DNA of 18,182 bases, from assembly GCA_005223375.1 (NCBI GenBank), contig RXOD01004804.1:1-18182 (forward strand), read 5' to 3'. The notes under the pieces are model-generated. The model searched no databases. It was not told where the DNA came from and worked only from the letters and a program-made list of their open reading frames with translations. This document shows, in pieces, positions 8,420 to 17,378 of the stretch. Every line of letters begins with the position of its first letter. Positions within the stretch are counted from its first letter, which is position 1. Both the position numbers and the translations under genes were made by a program. Source of the stretch: Amoebophrya sp. AT5.2 (Eukaryota; Sar; Dinophyceae; Syndiniales; Amoebophryaceae).

Positions 8420-9123
8420 TCACAACCACCTGGCCCCGCCATAACGAACCGAAGGCGGTACACCGTCACCTGGATGATGAGAAACACCAGCATCGACGAG
8501 TCGGGGTCGAGGGAAGAGGGCGCCTGCGCGCTTGCGAGGCAGTCCGCGGCCGAACTGGAGCTGCCACCGAGCCAAAATCGGGAGCCCCCCGCGACCGAAC
8601 CGAAAAACCAAGCCAGAAAATCACCGGCCGACTCGAGCGCGTCTGGGCCGGGAGGGTCACCGTGGTCCTGGGAAGCTGCGCCGGAGGGAGACGATATCGA
8701 CCCCTGCTGCTCGTCCTCGTAGTCCTCGGTCAGATAGGGGCGGCCACTTCTCCGCGCGGCTGCTCGTTGCGCTGCACGTTGTCGTAGGTCGTCAGAATCC
8801 GCAGCCTCGAGGTCGCCGTCCAAAGCGCCATCGTCTGGTGCCTGTTCGTGTTCGTGGCCCTGGCCTCTGTCTTGCCCACGTGGTACTTCCGCCTCATCGC
8901 CGCCATCAGCCGAGCGGCGGCCTGATAGTGCGCCTGCCGGCGGCGCCATCGTACCGCCAGCGCCAAATAAGCGGGGTAGCCCGAAAAAGGAACCGCCCCA
9001 AGTAGAAGGCATCCAGGATGAGCCGTTGACCTCGTCCGGAGGATTGCCTCCTCTACCGGGCACACTGTGGTGCGGGCGCGGCAGCGGCCTACCCGCAACA
9101 ATCTCGACGTCATTCACAACGCC
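8420..9123 (-). CDS. Exon with C-terminal membrane segment, possibly of the cyclase gene
   Basis: The frame is open from an acceptor-like AG at 9125-9124 (ATGATCAG) to a strong donor at 8420/8419 (TGTGA/GTAAGTG) that precedes an in-frame TAA. There is no in-frame ATG at the left of the open frame, so this is an internal exon. The peptide is Gly/Pro- and acid-rich, then has an aromatic stretch (AGDFLAWFFGSVAGG) and a probable membrane helix near its end (SMLVFLIIQVTVYRLRFVM). It resembles no domain I know. Its strand, membrane segment and place between the cyclase exon and the three-segment exon at 9188-9749 suggest that it belongs to the same membrane protein, but a separate gene is possible. 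Confidence 0.5.
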
Positions 9124-9187
9124 CTGATCATAGGTCGATGATCTTCACGACGTTTCTGTTACTGTGTGTAACAACAATAACAAATAA

Positions 9188-9749
9188 CTAAAAGAGAGCA
9201 GTGCCACGACCTGTGCCGGTACCAGTACAAAAAAATCCGCATAAGCCCTTGAAGAAAGGTAGTACCATTTCTCTGAGGAGGTCGTCATGAAGACCCAGAT
9301 CTTTGTTGCGGTGCGCGTTTTCATCCGTGAATGCCGCGTCGCGGTGGTAGTTGTACGGGGCCGCGTGTTGCTCAACATACGCGGAGTGGTCGTGCAGGAG
9401 CATGTCCGTGCAGAGGTTGCGGTCGGAGTGCCAGCTGAGGCTCCGCATGAGAACTAGTCCGGCGAGCGCAAAGGCGAAGAGGAAGCACTGAAAGTGTTTG
9501 TACACACAGCTTCGCCAAAAAAGGAAGCACAAGTACTGCGCGAGGAAGACCACCCAGAGCGCGAGGAGCGGCTCACGACCGGCCGGCGGCACCTGTGCCG
9601 CGCTGCAACGCTGGATCACGAACCAGAAGAACAAAAAGGCGGCGAGGCAGAGGCTACCGACCTCGGCAGACTGCTTGTTGCGGCGGAGATAGTCGCGCGT
9701 AAAGTCCTCCTCGGTTACGGTGAGCAGTCGTATGGAGGACGAACAAAGC
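9188..9749 (-). CDS. Exon with three membrane segments, possibly 5' part of the cyclase gene
   Basis: An acceptor with a pyrimidine tract (ATTTCTTCGGCTAG, AG at 9751-9750) precedes a coding-like frame that begins LCSSSIRLLTVTEEDFTRDY. Three hydrophobic helices follow: SLCLAAFLFFWFVIQRC, LLALWVVFLAQYLCFLFW and FQCFLFAFALAGLVLMRSL, then a loop rich in His, Asp and Asn. This is the layout of the membrane part of a polytopic protein. The exact donor at the 3' end is unclear (candidates with GT near 9225-9260); the frame runs to TAG at 9188. The frame also stays open above 9749 to 9862 without an ATG. With the helix at the end of 8420-9123 and the two at 7873-6718 it would give about six segments ahead of a cyclase domain, a plausible receptor or transporter-like layout. 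That joining is inference. Confidence 0.5.
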
Positions 9750-10149
9750 CTAGCCGAAGAAATAATGGGAAGACTCCACCTACAGCTACAACTTATACTT
9801 CGAACACTAGTAGCTGCTCCGTAGCTCGTATAGCTAGCTAGAGCTAAGCCGTAGCAGTACAACTAGACGGACATTATGCAGCTTTCCTGATTTAATACTG
9901 TAAAACACTAACAAGACTGCGACGCCAAGAACAAGAAACTACGCAACCCATTAAATGAAGTAGGTGGGTCCTCGTATCCGTAGGCGCCGGCGAGAGGATG
10001 ACCAAGCAGGCAAGCGGCAGCCCCGGGCGGCTTCGACACTCCTACCTAGAAGTACTCGTACTCCGCAAGCAAGAACAACGGAAAGATCATAGTATAGTAA
10101 CCGGTCCACCTGTAGCAGCAGCTGGAAGAGAGATTGACTTCAGTTGTCT

Positions 10150-11805
10150 TCACCATATGATATTGATACTTCTGGCTGGCCCTGGCCCCCGCAGAGTCCT
10201 AATTTCCTCTGCCAATCTCATCTTCCTCTCGTGCTTTCGTTTCTGTTTCTCCTCACGCCGCTGCTGTCGGCGAGTCTCTTTACTGTTTGTTCTTGTCCTT
10301 GCCATCGCCGCGGCGTCTGGCATCTGGCGCGCCGGAAGTCGGCCAATGCCCTCGCCGCAGGAGCCGCCCCCGCTATCACGACCGGCGTCCGCTGCGCCTC
10401 GAGGATGGTAACGGTCGTCGTTTTCGTGCAATTTGCTAGTTCTTCTGCTTCTGGAGGTAGATGACGGAGTGTTTCCGTGGCCGCGCTGGCTGGCCATGAT
10501 CGCCGGTGAAGATGTTCCTTGATGCCCTTGGTCAGTCGCCTTGGACGCTCTGCTGTGCCGCGGTCGTCCTCGTGGCGAGTGAGCCCGATCATCTTCTTCG
10601 CAAGAGTCTGGGTCTGCTTCTACCTTCCTGTCTTCTACTACTTCTTCACCCACCACATGATCATCTTCATCACTTCTAGTTCTAATATCTTCTTCTTCTT
10701 CTTCTTCTTCTTCTTCGACTTCGACTTCATCTTCGTCTGCAGCTCTTGCTTTTGTAGGACTTCTCGCCTGCTCCTGCTCCTTGTAGTTCCTGGTATCCTT
10801 GATGGTGCGCGTTCGACGATCATCGCGTGGGGCACAAAGGGGATCACGGACTACATTCGACGGATTTCGAGAATTTCTCTTCACGTCTACTGTATGCAAC
10901 AATAGTAATTCTTTGCCATTGCTTTTGCTGCTGAATCCTTCGCCACCTCGCCCGCTCTCCTTGTTTTCGCGGTCGTCTCCGTCAAAGTCGTCCCCGCTAG
11001 AAGCAGCCGGCTCCTCGAGCTGCTCGTCTTCACGGTCCCGTTCGGAGTAGTGGTCCGCCGTGTCCTCCCGCTTCGAACGAGCCGCTCCAGCAGGACGAGC
11101 AGCGACTCCTCTGTTTGTATGCGTGGTGGTGGTCCTCCTTGTTCTTGAAGATTCAGTTTCGGATGGCCTCAGCGAGCTCCTCATGGGCCTCCGGGGCGAG
11201 CTTCGTTGCTCCGCCTCCGCCTCCCTTCGACGTGGTCCATCGTTACGGCTCCGGCAGCGTGACGAAAAAAACTCGTACTTGGAGGGCGCTCCTGCTGGCC
11301 CTGCACCTGGTTGTGCGCAAGAAGATGATGGAGTTCCATATGATCCACGTGCTGGTCGACGGTCGTCGTTCTTCCACCTTTTCTTGCAGGAAGAGGAAGA
11401 GCCGTTCTCTTTTACAGGGACAGCTGCTGCATCTCCCGCGGTCGTGGCCTGGGCTTGCTCGCGAGGGTACGGTCGGCAGTAGGCCTTCTTCATTAGCTCC
11501 CGCGCCCGGTCCCTCGGCGGCTCGGGAGCGAACTCTAGCGTTAGGAAATGCATTGGCCGCCCGTACCGGGCCCACACTTCCTTTCGCTGCAGCCGGGTGG
11601 ACGCCTGGTGGCCCACAATCTCCTTGGTCCACAGAGTGTTGCGAAACCGGCTGAAACTCCCGAATCGCGGGAGCAGCATTCGGGGGTCCCAGTCCCAGTA
11701 GAACAGCGGCGTCTCGGCCTCGCCGCCCCGCCGCGCGCCCAGCAACTCATGAAAGTCCAGAGAATTGTCCGGCTCCAAAACAGTGCGACTGTCGTCCATC
11801 ATCAT
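10150..11805 (-). CDS. Unrecognised disordered, charged protein (about 551 aa)
   Basis: The family is unknown to me. The ATG run at 11805-11797 (MMMDD) is a sensible start; the frame is also open upstream to an excellent acceptor (CTCTGTCTTCTGCGTCAG, ending 11891), so an upstream exon may instead feed into it. The first 110 residues look folded, with aromatic-rich stretches (LFYWDWDPRMLLPRFGSFSRF, TKEIVGHQ, VWARYGRPMHFLTLEF). The rest is low complexity: Ser/Arg-rich, then a nine-Glu run encoded by a GAA microsatellite, then a basic helical C-terminus (KETRRQQRREEKQKRKHERK) that could form a coiled coil or bind nucleic acid. The frame ends at TGA 10150; donor-like GT sites just before the stop (AGAA/GTATCA, ATG/GTGAAG) leave room for another exon. 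Composition suggests a nuclear or scaffold protein, which is only a guess. Confidence 0.55.
   Translation of the reverse strand: MMMDDSRTVLEPDNSLDFHELLGARRGGEAETPLFYWDWDPRMLLPRFGSFSRFRNTLWTKEIVGHQASTRLQRKEVWARYGRPMHFLTLEFAPEPPRDRARELMKKAYCRPYPREQAQATTAGDAAAVPVKENGSSSSCKKRWKNDDRRPARGSYGTPSSSCAQPGAGPAGAPSKYEFFSSRCRSRNDGPRRREAEAEQRSSPRRPMRSSLRPSETESSRTRRTTTTHTNRGVAARPAGAARSKREDTADHYSERDREDEQLEEPAASSGDDFDGDDRENKESGRGGEGFSSKSNGKELLLLHTVDVKRNSRNPSNVVRDPLCAPRDDRRTRTIKDTRNYKEQEQARSPTKARAADEDEVEVEEEEEEEEEDIRTRSDEDDHVVGEEVVEDRKVEADPDSCEEDDRAHSPRGRPRHSRASKATDQGHQGTSSPAIMASQRGHGNTPSSTSRSRRTSKLHENDDRYHPRGAADAGRDSGGGSCGEGIGRLPARQMPDAAAMARTRTNSKETRRQQRREEKQKRKHERKMRLAEEIRTLRGPGPARSINIIW
10690..10716. repeat. 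TTC/GAA microsatellite inside coding sequence
   Basis: Nine uninterrupted TTC units on the plus strand read as nine GAA codons on the minus strand, giving a nine-Glu run in the charged protein at 10150-11805. The repeat is likely to vary in length between strains without breaking the frame. Confidence 0.9.
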
Positions 11806-13272
11806 CGTCGATCGATCGATGTAGATGCGGGGCTCTAGTAGCTGATGTCGTGATTGCTTGCGCTCCGCCTCCGCGATCACACCGCCGAGCCTGACGCAGA
11901 AGACAGAGTGAGAGACGAAAACAGCAGCGCGCCCTTCTATCAAGTTCTAACACATCATCACAACTTACTCGATGACAACTGTCATGATCAGCAGGCTAAT
12001 TCATTGAGCTAACCGTTAAACTGCAACAGTCACTGTTTGGCTGCATCACTCCGTCGTAAACGTGAAGTAGATGTACTAAGAGCTGCCTGAGGCTGATCCG
12101 GCTCGCTGGCTGTGGGTCGCGCTCGCGGCGCACGTGTACGAGCAAGCAATAATGCTAGAAGTCAGAAGGTCACGCTCACGGCGCTATCGAATCAATCATT
12201 GTGTCTGGTGCGAAATAAGTGTCGGCGCAAAAGATACATGATCTGCCAGCTCGACATTAGCAGGAGAGAAATGACTGAGATGAAAGCTGCGGGATCACGC
12301 TGACTTCCCAAAGCAACACAACACGGACGCAGTTGAAGGATAGATCAATGCACGCTGCGGGGATCTCGGGTTTGTTCTGAGGTTACAGGTGCGAAATCGC
12401 AGTACAGCATTCGCGCGTGGTGAGATCACCAGCGAGGCACCCTTCGTCGTGGTCCGCGCTCGACCCGCCAGAGGGAAAGACCTATAAAAAATGTGTAAGA
12501 CGGACACCACCCTGTCGTGGAGCCAAGTCGTTGCCCTATTCCTATACGAGCGCAGCGTACGGAAGTAGAGATCCGCGTTGTTTTTCTTGGAAAATCATGA
12601 AAGCCTGCTGTCAAACTGTTTCTTCGCACCGTAATCTGACAGCAGACCACGACGACGAACAGCCTCACGGCCCACATCGGAAAAGTTCAAACAATACTTG
12701 ACCGATGAGCAGTCGCAGTGGCTGTGGCAGGTTGCTTTCTTCTCCATGATGATCTTCTTGATGATATGTCTTTTTTTATCGGGTAGTGTCGTTTACCACG
12801 TCTTGTGTCGTGTTCGTTTTACGTTTTTAGGGGAGTGAATCGGATCCCGAGGTTTCAGGTCTGTGCCTTTACCTTCGAGCTTGTACAACTCGCAGCGCGG
12901 TGCAGCATGTTTCCGCATATTTCGTCCTACTACAAGTATTACCAATCTGTATCTTCTAAATCCCAATCCAATGCAGCGGCGTCAAGTGAGCAGGTCGTCG
13001 GTACAGGAGAGTCAGACTGGAAACGAAGCTGCATCTTCAATTCATCGTCGTATGTTTCTTTATTGCCTTCATTTTGAGTTCGTTCTCGTCCTCGCCGATC
13101 TCACTAATCTACGGCAACCGCAACAACTTAGAAGTGGTCGCCGCGTACGTAAAATACTGCATAAAACTCATCCGCGTGGTGGTCTTGCTCTTGCTCGTAG
13201 ATGAACTTGAACGATGTTTGTACGTAGAAGATGTTGGCCAACATGTCGTGGTCGGATAAAGCAGTCAGCGGC
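11806..13272. other. Intergenic or 5' exon/intron stretch of about 1.5 kb
   Basis: No gene is firmly supported. On the minus strand an ATG at 12677 opens an 83-codon frame that begins like a signal peptide or membrane anchor (MWAVRLFVVVVCCQITV), with a donor-like ATTACG/GTGCGA soon after. It could be the first exon of the gene at 10150-11890, whose frame opens at a strong acceptor, but nothing ties the two together. A GATC-type tetranucleotide repeat lies at about 11808-11820. The last part (13250-12700) is the 3' flank of the SR gene. Confidence 0.4.
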
Positions 13273-14566
13273 TCAGCGGCGCCCGCGGCTGCGGCTGCGG
13301 CGACGGTCCCTGCTCCTGCTGTCACGGCGGCGGTCGCGGCTATCATCTCTGTCCCTTCCGCGATCACGGCCGCCGCCGCCGCCTCTTCCCCGCCCGCTGC
13401 GACCGCGAGACCTTGGTTCGTTTCATCGGAAAAACGGTTTTTTCGGTGGAAAACAAGGAATGAAGCAAGGAATCAACAGAATCAATAAAATTCATTGTTC
13501 AACAAGAAGAAAATGATATTCATGCTGCTCATCGTGATCGTCTTTTATAACTGTGAGGACTAGCACCTGTCGCGGCCGCGACCTCGAGATCGGGATCTGG
13601 ATACTGCTCTCTCGCGGCCACCCCCTCCGTGTCGTCGCTGGGCGTACGTTGAAGACTCCACGCGCAATCCGCGCCCGTTCTCCTCAGCAAAGTCTGAAAA
13701 ATGTGTAAGTATGTTGAAAGATGAAAAATGTGATAAAAGATACACTTCGTGACAGTACTATGATGTGTGCCGGTTCAGAAGCGGCCGCGTCTCCGTGACC
13801 GACAGTGCCGGTGAGGAGCTGCGTGTCCGTACCGATTGCAGCTACTATACTAGACTACAACTTGTGACTCATGAATTTGTTTCATCGCCGTGAATCGGTC
13901 GTGATCGGCGTTCTTTATTTATCTTCCCCAAGTGGTCGCGGCCGGCGGCGCCGACGGCGTAGTGGAGGTACTACTAGTTCGTTGATGCTTTTTGTTTTTC
14001 TGTTTGTTTCTTGTCAGAATCAGAAAGCAAGAATGGCAACGGCACCAATAAAGGCATAGGAAGTGGTACCGCATTCGAGTCCGTTAGCCTGGGAAACGGC
14101 GTCGTTGGCGTCCTCGGGATCCCGGTACGTGACGAAGCAAAAACCAGGCGGATTCTTCGCTATCCACACAGACAGCACCTGAAGCAAACGCAAATCACAT
14201 TCACGACCCCGTTGTTCATGTTCTGACCATCATGATTCCTTCAAATAGTAGTTGGTTCGAAATAAAAGTGAAACGGTTATACGCAGTACCTACTCAAACT
14301 CACTTTGTGTTTGTTACGAGATCTTGTTCCAATTCATCGTTGTAGTGAAGTGAAGAACCGAGGACCTCCTTTAAGAGTGGGTGATCCACCCTGATCTGAT
14401 CATCATTGAAAACAAAAGCAGTGAATACCTCTCCGTATTTGACGAAAGCGTCCTCGATTTCGGCCTTCTCGACGTCCTTGCGAATGTTACCAACGAAGAT
14501 CTTGCCACCCTTGCGCTCCGATTCCAGGGCCTGCCGCTGCTTCTCGCCGGTGAGGAACTCAGCCAT
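13273..14566 (-). CDS. SR-type splicing factor (SRSF3/SRSF7-like), complete, four exons
   Basis: SR proteins bind exonic RNA through an RRM and promote spliceosome assembly through their RS domain, in the nucleus. Four exons can be read: 14566-14429, 14178-14070, 13693-13567 and 13411-13273, joined by GT-AG introns of 250, 376 and 155 nt. The frame holds across all three joins, giving 170 aa from ATG 14566 to TGA 13275-13273. Residues 22-27 are RNP2 (KIFVGN). The first join gives KYGE then [18 protein letters not shown], which contains the RNP1 GFCFVTY and the NPPGF signature typical of the SRSF3/SRSF7 group. The second join, inside an Asp codon, completes the RRM ([13 protein letters not shown]). 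From about residue 104 there is a Gly hinge, then an Arg/Ser domain ([23 protein letters not shown]) that crosses the third join inside an Arg codon. Intron 1 also has a strong alternative donor at 14304/14303. Only the exact 5' end and any 5' UTR introns are uncertain. Confidence 0.9.
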
Positions 14567-15292
14567 GATCCTAAGTTAGTACCTCGTCGCGGTCGTCGGG
14601 GGTGCAGCTTCTAACCGATCAAGAGACCTCGCCGTCTCGCTAACAACTTGATCTCCAGAGGTAGCTGGAAAAGAAACTTGATCTGCAGAGGTAGCCGGAA
14701 AAGAAATCAATATTTGTAGAAGGCACGACCACGATCACGACGATGTAGTTGAGTTGAGCTAAGTAGAGAGAGAAGAGAAGAGTGGAGTGTAATTGTGCAG
14801 CGCACTGGTTCCATCGATCCACGCACCGGCACAAGCAGAACCAGAAGATGCAGAAGAAAATTATATCTCGGACGGTATCTTCGCTGTGGACTTGCTTCGT
14901 TCTGCATCTGCATCAGCTTCAACGACAACGCAATCTTCCTCACAATAATTACGAGTATTTATCACGGAGAACGCGATAAGGATCGAGTGATCTTCGTAGC
15001 AAGTGTTGGCGTTGTGTTGTTCAAGGCGGCAAGAATCACGTCGAGGTCGAACCGGGATCATCATGACCACAGCTTTGCTGCAGCTGCTCACGGAATTTAT
15101 TATGGAGGTGAGACAGAAGATCAGTCCTCAGGCAAACACTGAACAGCAGTATTTGTGCGTGCCAGACAACAGATGTCGGCGAGAAAGCCCAAGCTAGCCT
15201 GGAAAAATTGAATATGGATATCAATCATGATGTCATAACAAGTCTAGTCTTACTCGAGGACGAGAGACCAAGTCAGAAATACGATCTTCTCG
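14567..15292. other. Gap between SR gene and J-like gene (5' flank and 3' flank)
   Basis: This is the 5' flank of the SR gene and the 3' flank of the J-like gene. There is no ATG on the minus strand in the roughly 190 nt above the SR start codon, which fits a 5' UTR. A strong acceptor-like pyrimidine tract and AG (CTTCTCTCTCTACTTAG, AG at 14760-14759) suggests a 5' UTR splice or trans-splice site. Short open frames between 14780 and 15220 match nothing I know. Confidence 0.5.
14645..14704 (-). repeat. Two tandem copies of a 30-bp element upstream of the SR gene
   Basis: Copies at 14645-14674 and 14675-14704 differ at two positions. On the minus strand each has a pyrimidine run (TCTTTTCC) and two possible AG acceptors. 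One copy has CCAG and GGAG, the other CCGG and GCAG, so each keeps just one CAG. The element is 79-138 nt above the SR ATG, in probable 5' UTR or intron-end sequence. A role in splice-site choice is a guess. Confidence 0.75.
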
Positions 15293-16366
15293 TCAACACG
15301 GCTTTTTTGAGTTAGTGATATCCTGGAAGATTTCGTTTACTTTCGCCTGCACGCGGTCTTTGTCTGCGGGCCTGAGGCGATGTCCGTAGAGGGCTAAAAA
15401 TTTGTCTGGGTGCCACCTCCGGCACGCGATGCGGTACGCTTGCTTCGGGTGCCCCGGCGACCAGAGGGCCTCGCAGAATTCCAGAATATCTCCGTTCACC
15501 GGCGGCCACGGGATGGCCTCAAAGCTGACGAGTTCTCCATCTTCCGCACCCCCGGCGCCCTCGCCGTCCTGGAAGGCGCGGAACGCTTCGTCGTGCTCAC
15601 GCCAGATCTCCCGGTACTCAGACGCGCCGAGCGTGTTCGATTGCGGGCGGCAGTGTGCGTAGTTGGTCTTCACCACGTTTTCATAAATCTCGTCGTCTAC
15701 CATGCCGGCGAAATACTTGTTGTTCTGCTTGCTCTGGTGCGCTGAAGATGAAGAGGAAGACGATGGTACGCCGTCGCTGACACCACTGGAGCCTGAGCTG
15801 CTCGTGGTCGCTCCCCCTCCTGTGCCGACCGCTCCCGCCGCGGCTGATGCTGATCCAGCACCTGACAGCATTTTGCCGGCCGAATTGTAACTGCTCCTGA
15901 TCCGCTGCTTTCCGAGGTGGTGGCGTTCGTCGCCCATTTGGCAGGCTTCCTCGTGCAGGTCCTTTCGGATCTGGCTCAATCCGCGGTCCCACTGCGCGAA
16001 GAAACCCCGGACATTTGGCCCCCCGTTCGGCTCGAAACTGGCAGTGGAGTAGGAATGCCGCCGCTTGGGAGTAGCGCCCCACGTTGCACTTGAAGATGAC
16101 GACGAGCCTCCGGCACCGACGCGAGGGCCGCCGACGCGAGTTGTGTACCGAGCACCACTCATAATAGATAAGACAGAGTACGAGCCCCTATTTTCTTTCC
16201 TTTTACACAAAACTTGGTCGCTAACGCTATCTACTTTGTCCTCTGCAATAAATCCTCTGCTCGGTGGAGCGCGGATAACTGCTCCTGGAACTGCAGTCTG
16301 CAGGAAGCTGAAGGTACCGCCATCAGATGATGTGCTTTTCATCTCTTTTTTTAACTTTACGGTCAT
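15293..16366 (-). CDS. Protein with C-terminal NFKBIL1-type J-like domain
   Basis: The last 90 residues resemble the J-related domain of NF-kappa-B inhibitor-like 1 proteins: an IPWP motif, then CRRWHPDKFLALYGHRL, then a helix ending in VNEIFQDI. The His-Pro-Asp (residues 319-321, His codon 15412-15410) is the J-domain motif that stimulates Hsp70 ATPase in true DnaJ proteins. The family's human member is tied to RNA splicing and NF-kappa-B signalling, but its biochemical role is not settled. Before it lies a helix-like stretch (EYREIWREHDEAFRAFQDGE). The N-terminal two-thirds is Ser/Gly-rich, including a run of seven Ser. ATG 16366 gives 357 aa; ATG at 16162 (MSGARYTT) would give a shorter product and is a reasonable alternative. 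The frame ends at TGA with a Lys-Lys-Pro-Cys tail. No intron is needed. The protein is one gene upstream of the SR factor, but I do not infer co-regulation. Confidence 0.72.
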   Translation of the reverse strand: MTVKLKKEMKSTSSDGGTFSFLQTAVPGAVIRAPPSRGFIAEDKVDSVSDQVLCKRKENRGSYSVLSIMSGARYTTRVGGPRVGAGGSSSSSSATWGATPKRRHSYSTASFEPNGGPNVRGFFAQWDRGLSQIRKDLHEEACQMGDERHHLGKQRIRSSYNSAGKMLSGAGSASAAAGAVGTGGGATTSSSGSSGVSDGVPSSSSSSSAHQSKQNNKYFAGMVDDEIYENVVKTNYAHCRPQSNTLGASEYREIWREHDEAFRAFQDGEGAGGAEDGELVSFEAIPWPPVNGDILEFCEALWSPGHPKQAYRIACRRWHPDKFLALYGHRLRPADKDRVQAKVNEIFQDITNSKKPC

Positions 16367-17378
16367 ATCGAAGGAGGAGGAACACGTGTCACTAATCGTC
16401 TTCGTGGCCCCCGTGGTCGTACGCTCATCGATCTATATTGCTTCTCTCGTCCAATCGACGGAACTATGCGACTCGCTGTGTCGTGGTCCGCTCTTGTTCC
16501 GCAAAAGCAGTAACTCAGCGCCTGGAGTCCCTCCAGCGCTCGCATTTGCCGATCTTCTTGTGCTGGCATGGCTGCGCCTGCGACAAAACAAGCAGCGGCC
16601 GGCCAGCCTGCTTGTACGCAATCATACTAATTTTAGCTCCTTTCAAACTATCGAAAGGCTTTGTCAAGAATCATGTCGCAAGTAGGACTTCACCAATTGT
16701 AAATTTCTACTCAACATCTTCGTCATCTGATCAATCTCCCTGCAGTGCCAGACGCTTTGCAGCAGCTGCGCCGGTGGTAGAAGTGCTTACATTCACAAGA
16801 AACCGTTTTGCTACTGCGTCGTTCTGGCGTGTCGCCGATGGGATGAGGATATGGAGCCTGTGATGTGCGCATACCGATTGATACCGTTTACCAAGAACCT
16901 GCTTAAGTTTAAGGCAAAAAAAGGAAAAGAATGCTAAGTGTAAGTTCAACAGATATAGATTGTAATGGGGAAAGTTATTTCGTTCCTTTGCACCTTCACT
17001 TTAGCTTTTGAGTGAGGCTCATGCGCCCCAGCTGGTCTAACTTTTTGAACATAGTACCAATGCGTTTCGTCATCGAAATCGACCTTCGTACTTGATCATC
17101 ATCTTTTTTTAATAGTGATAGTACCCTTACCTACAGCACCGATATCAATGGCATGGGCAATCCGTCGAATCGCCGTGCGATCAAGGAACAAAGGCGGCCG
17201 TCGGTCTGGCTCTGACATGAGCATGACCTAGACGTAGACCATGCTACTTGTCTTCTTTTGCGTAAGTACTTCTACTTCCACGGATGCGTGAGCGTGTTAG
17301 ATGTTGTTTGACTACTTAGTACCATACAGCTGCATGTATCATACTTTCTGCAGATGAGATACTTGGTTGTTAGTTTAC
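16367..17378. other. Intergenic stretch of about 1 kb, nothing supported
   Basis: This is the 5' flank of the J-like gene and the 3' flank of the FAM151-type gene. Open frames on both strands (for example 16438-16863 plus and 16731-16949 minus) start with non-ATG codons and resemble no family. The right half is AT-richer. No RNA gene or repeat is evident. Confidence 0.5.

Noticed and set aside
8137..8787. 216-codon plus-strand open frame
   Set aside because: It is largely antisense to the better supported exon at 8420-9123, and has no family resemblance.
14300..14428. Reading the first SR frame straight through intron 1 as an 88-aa protein
   Set aside because: The RRM would lack RNP1; splicing at 14428 and 14179 restores a complete RRM with the frame preserved, so the short frame is not the main product.
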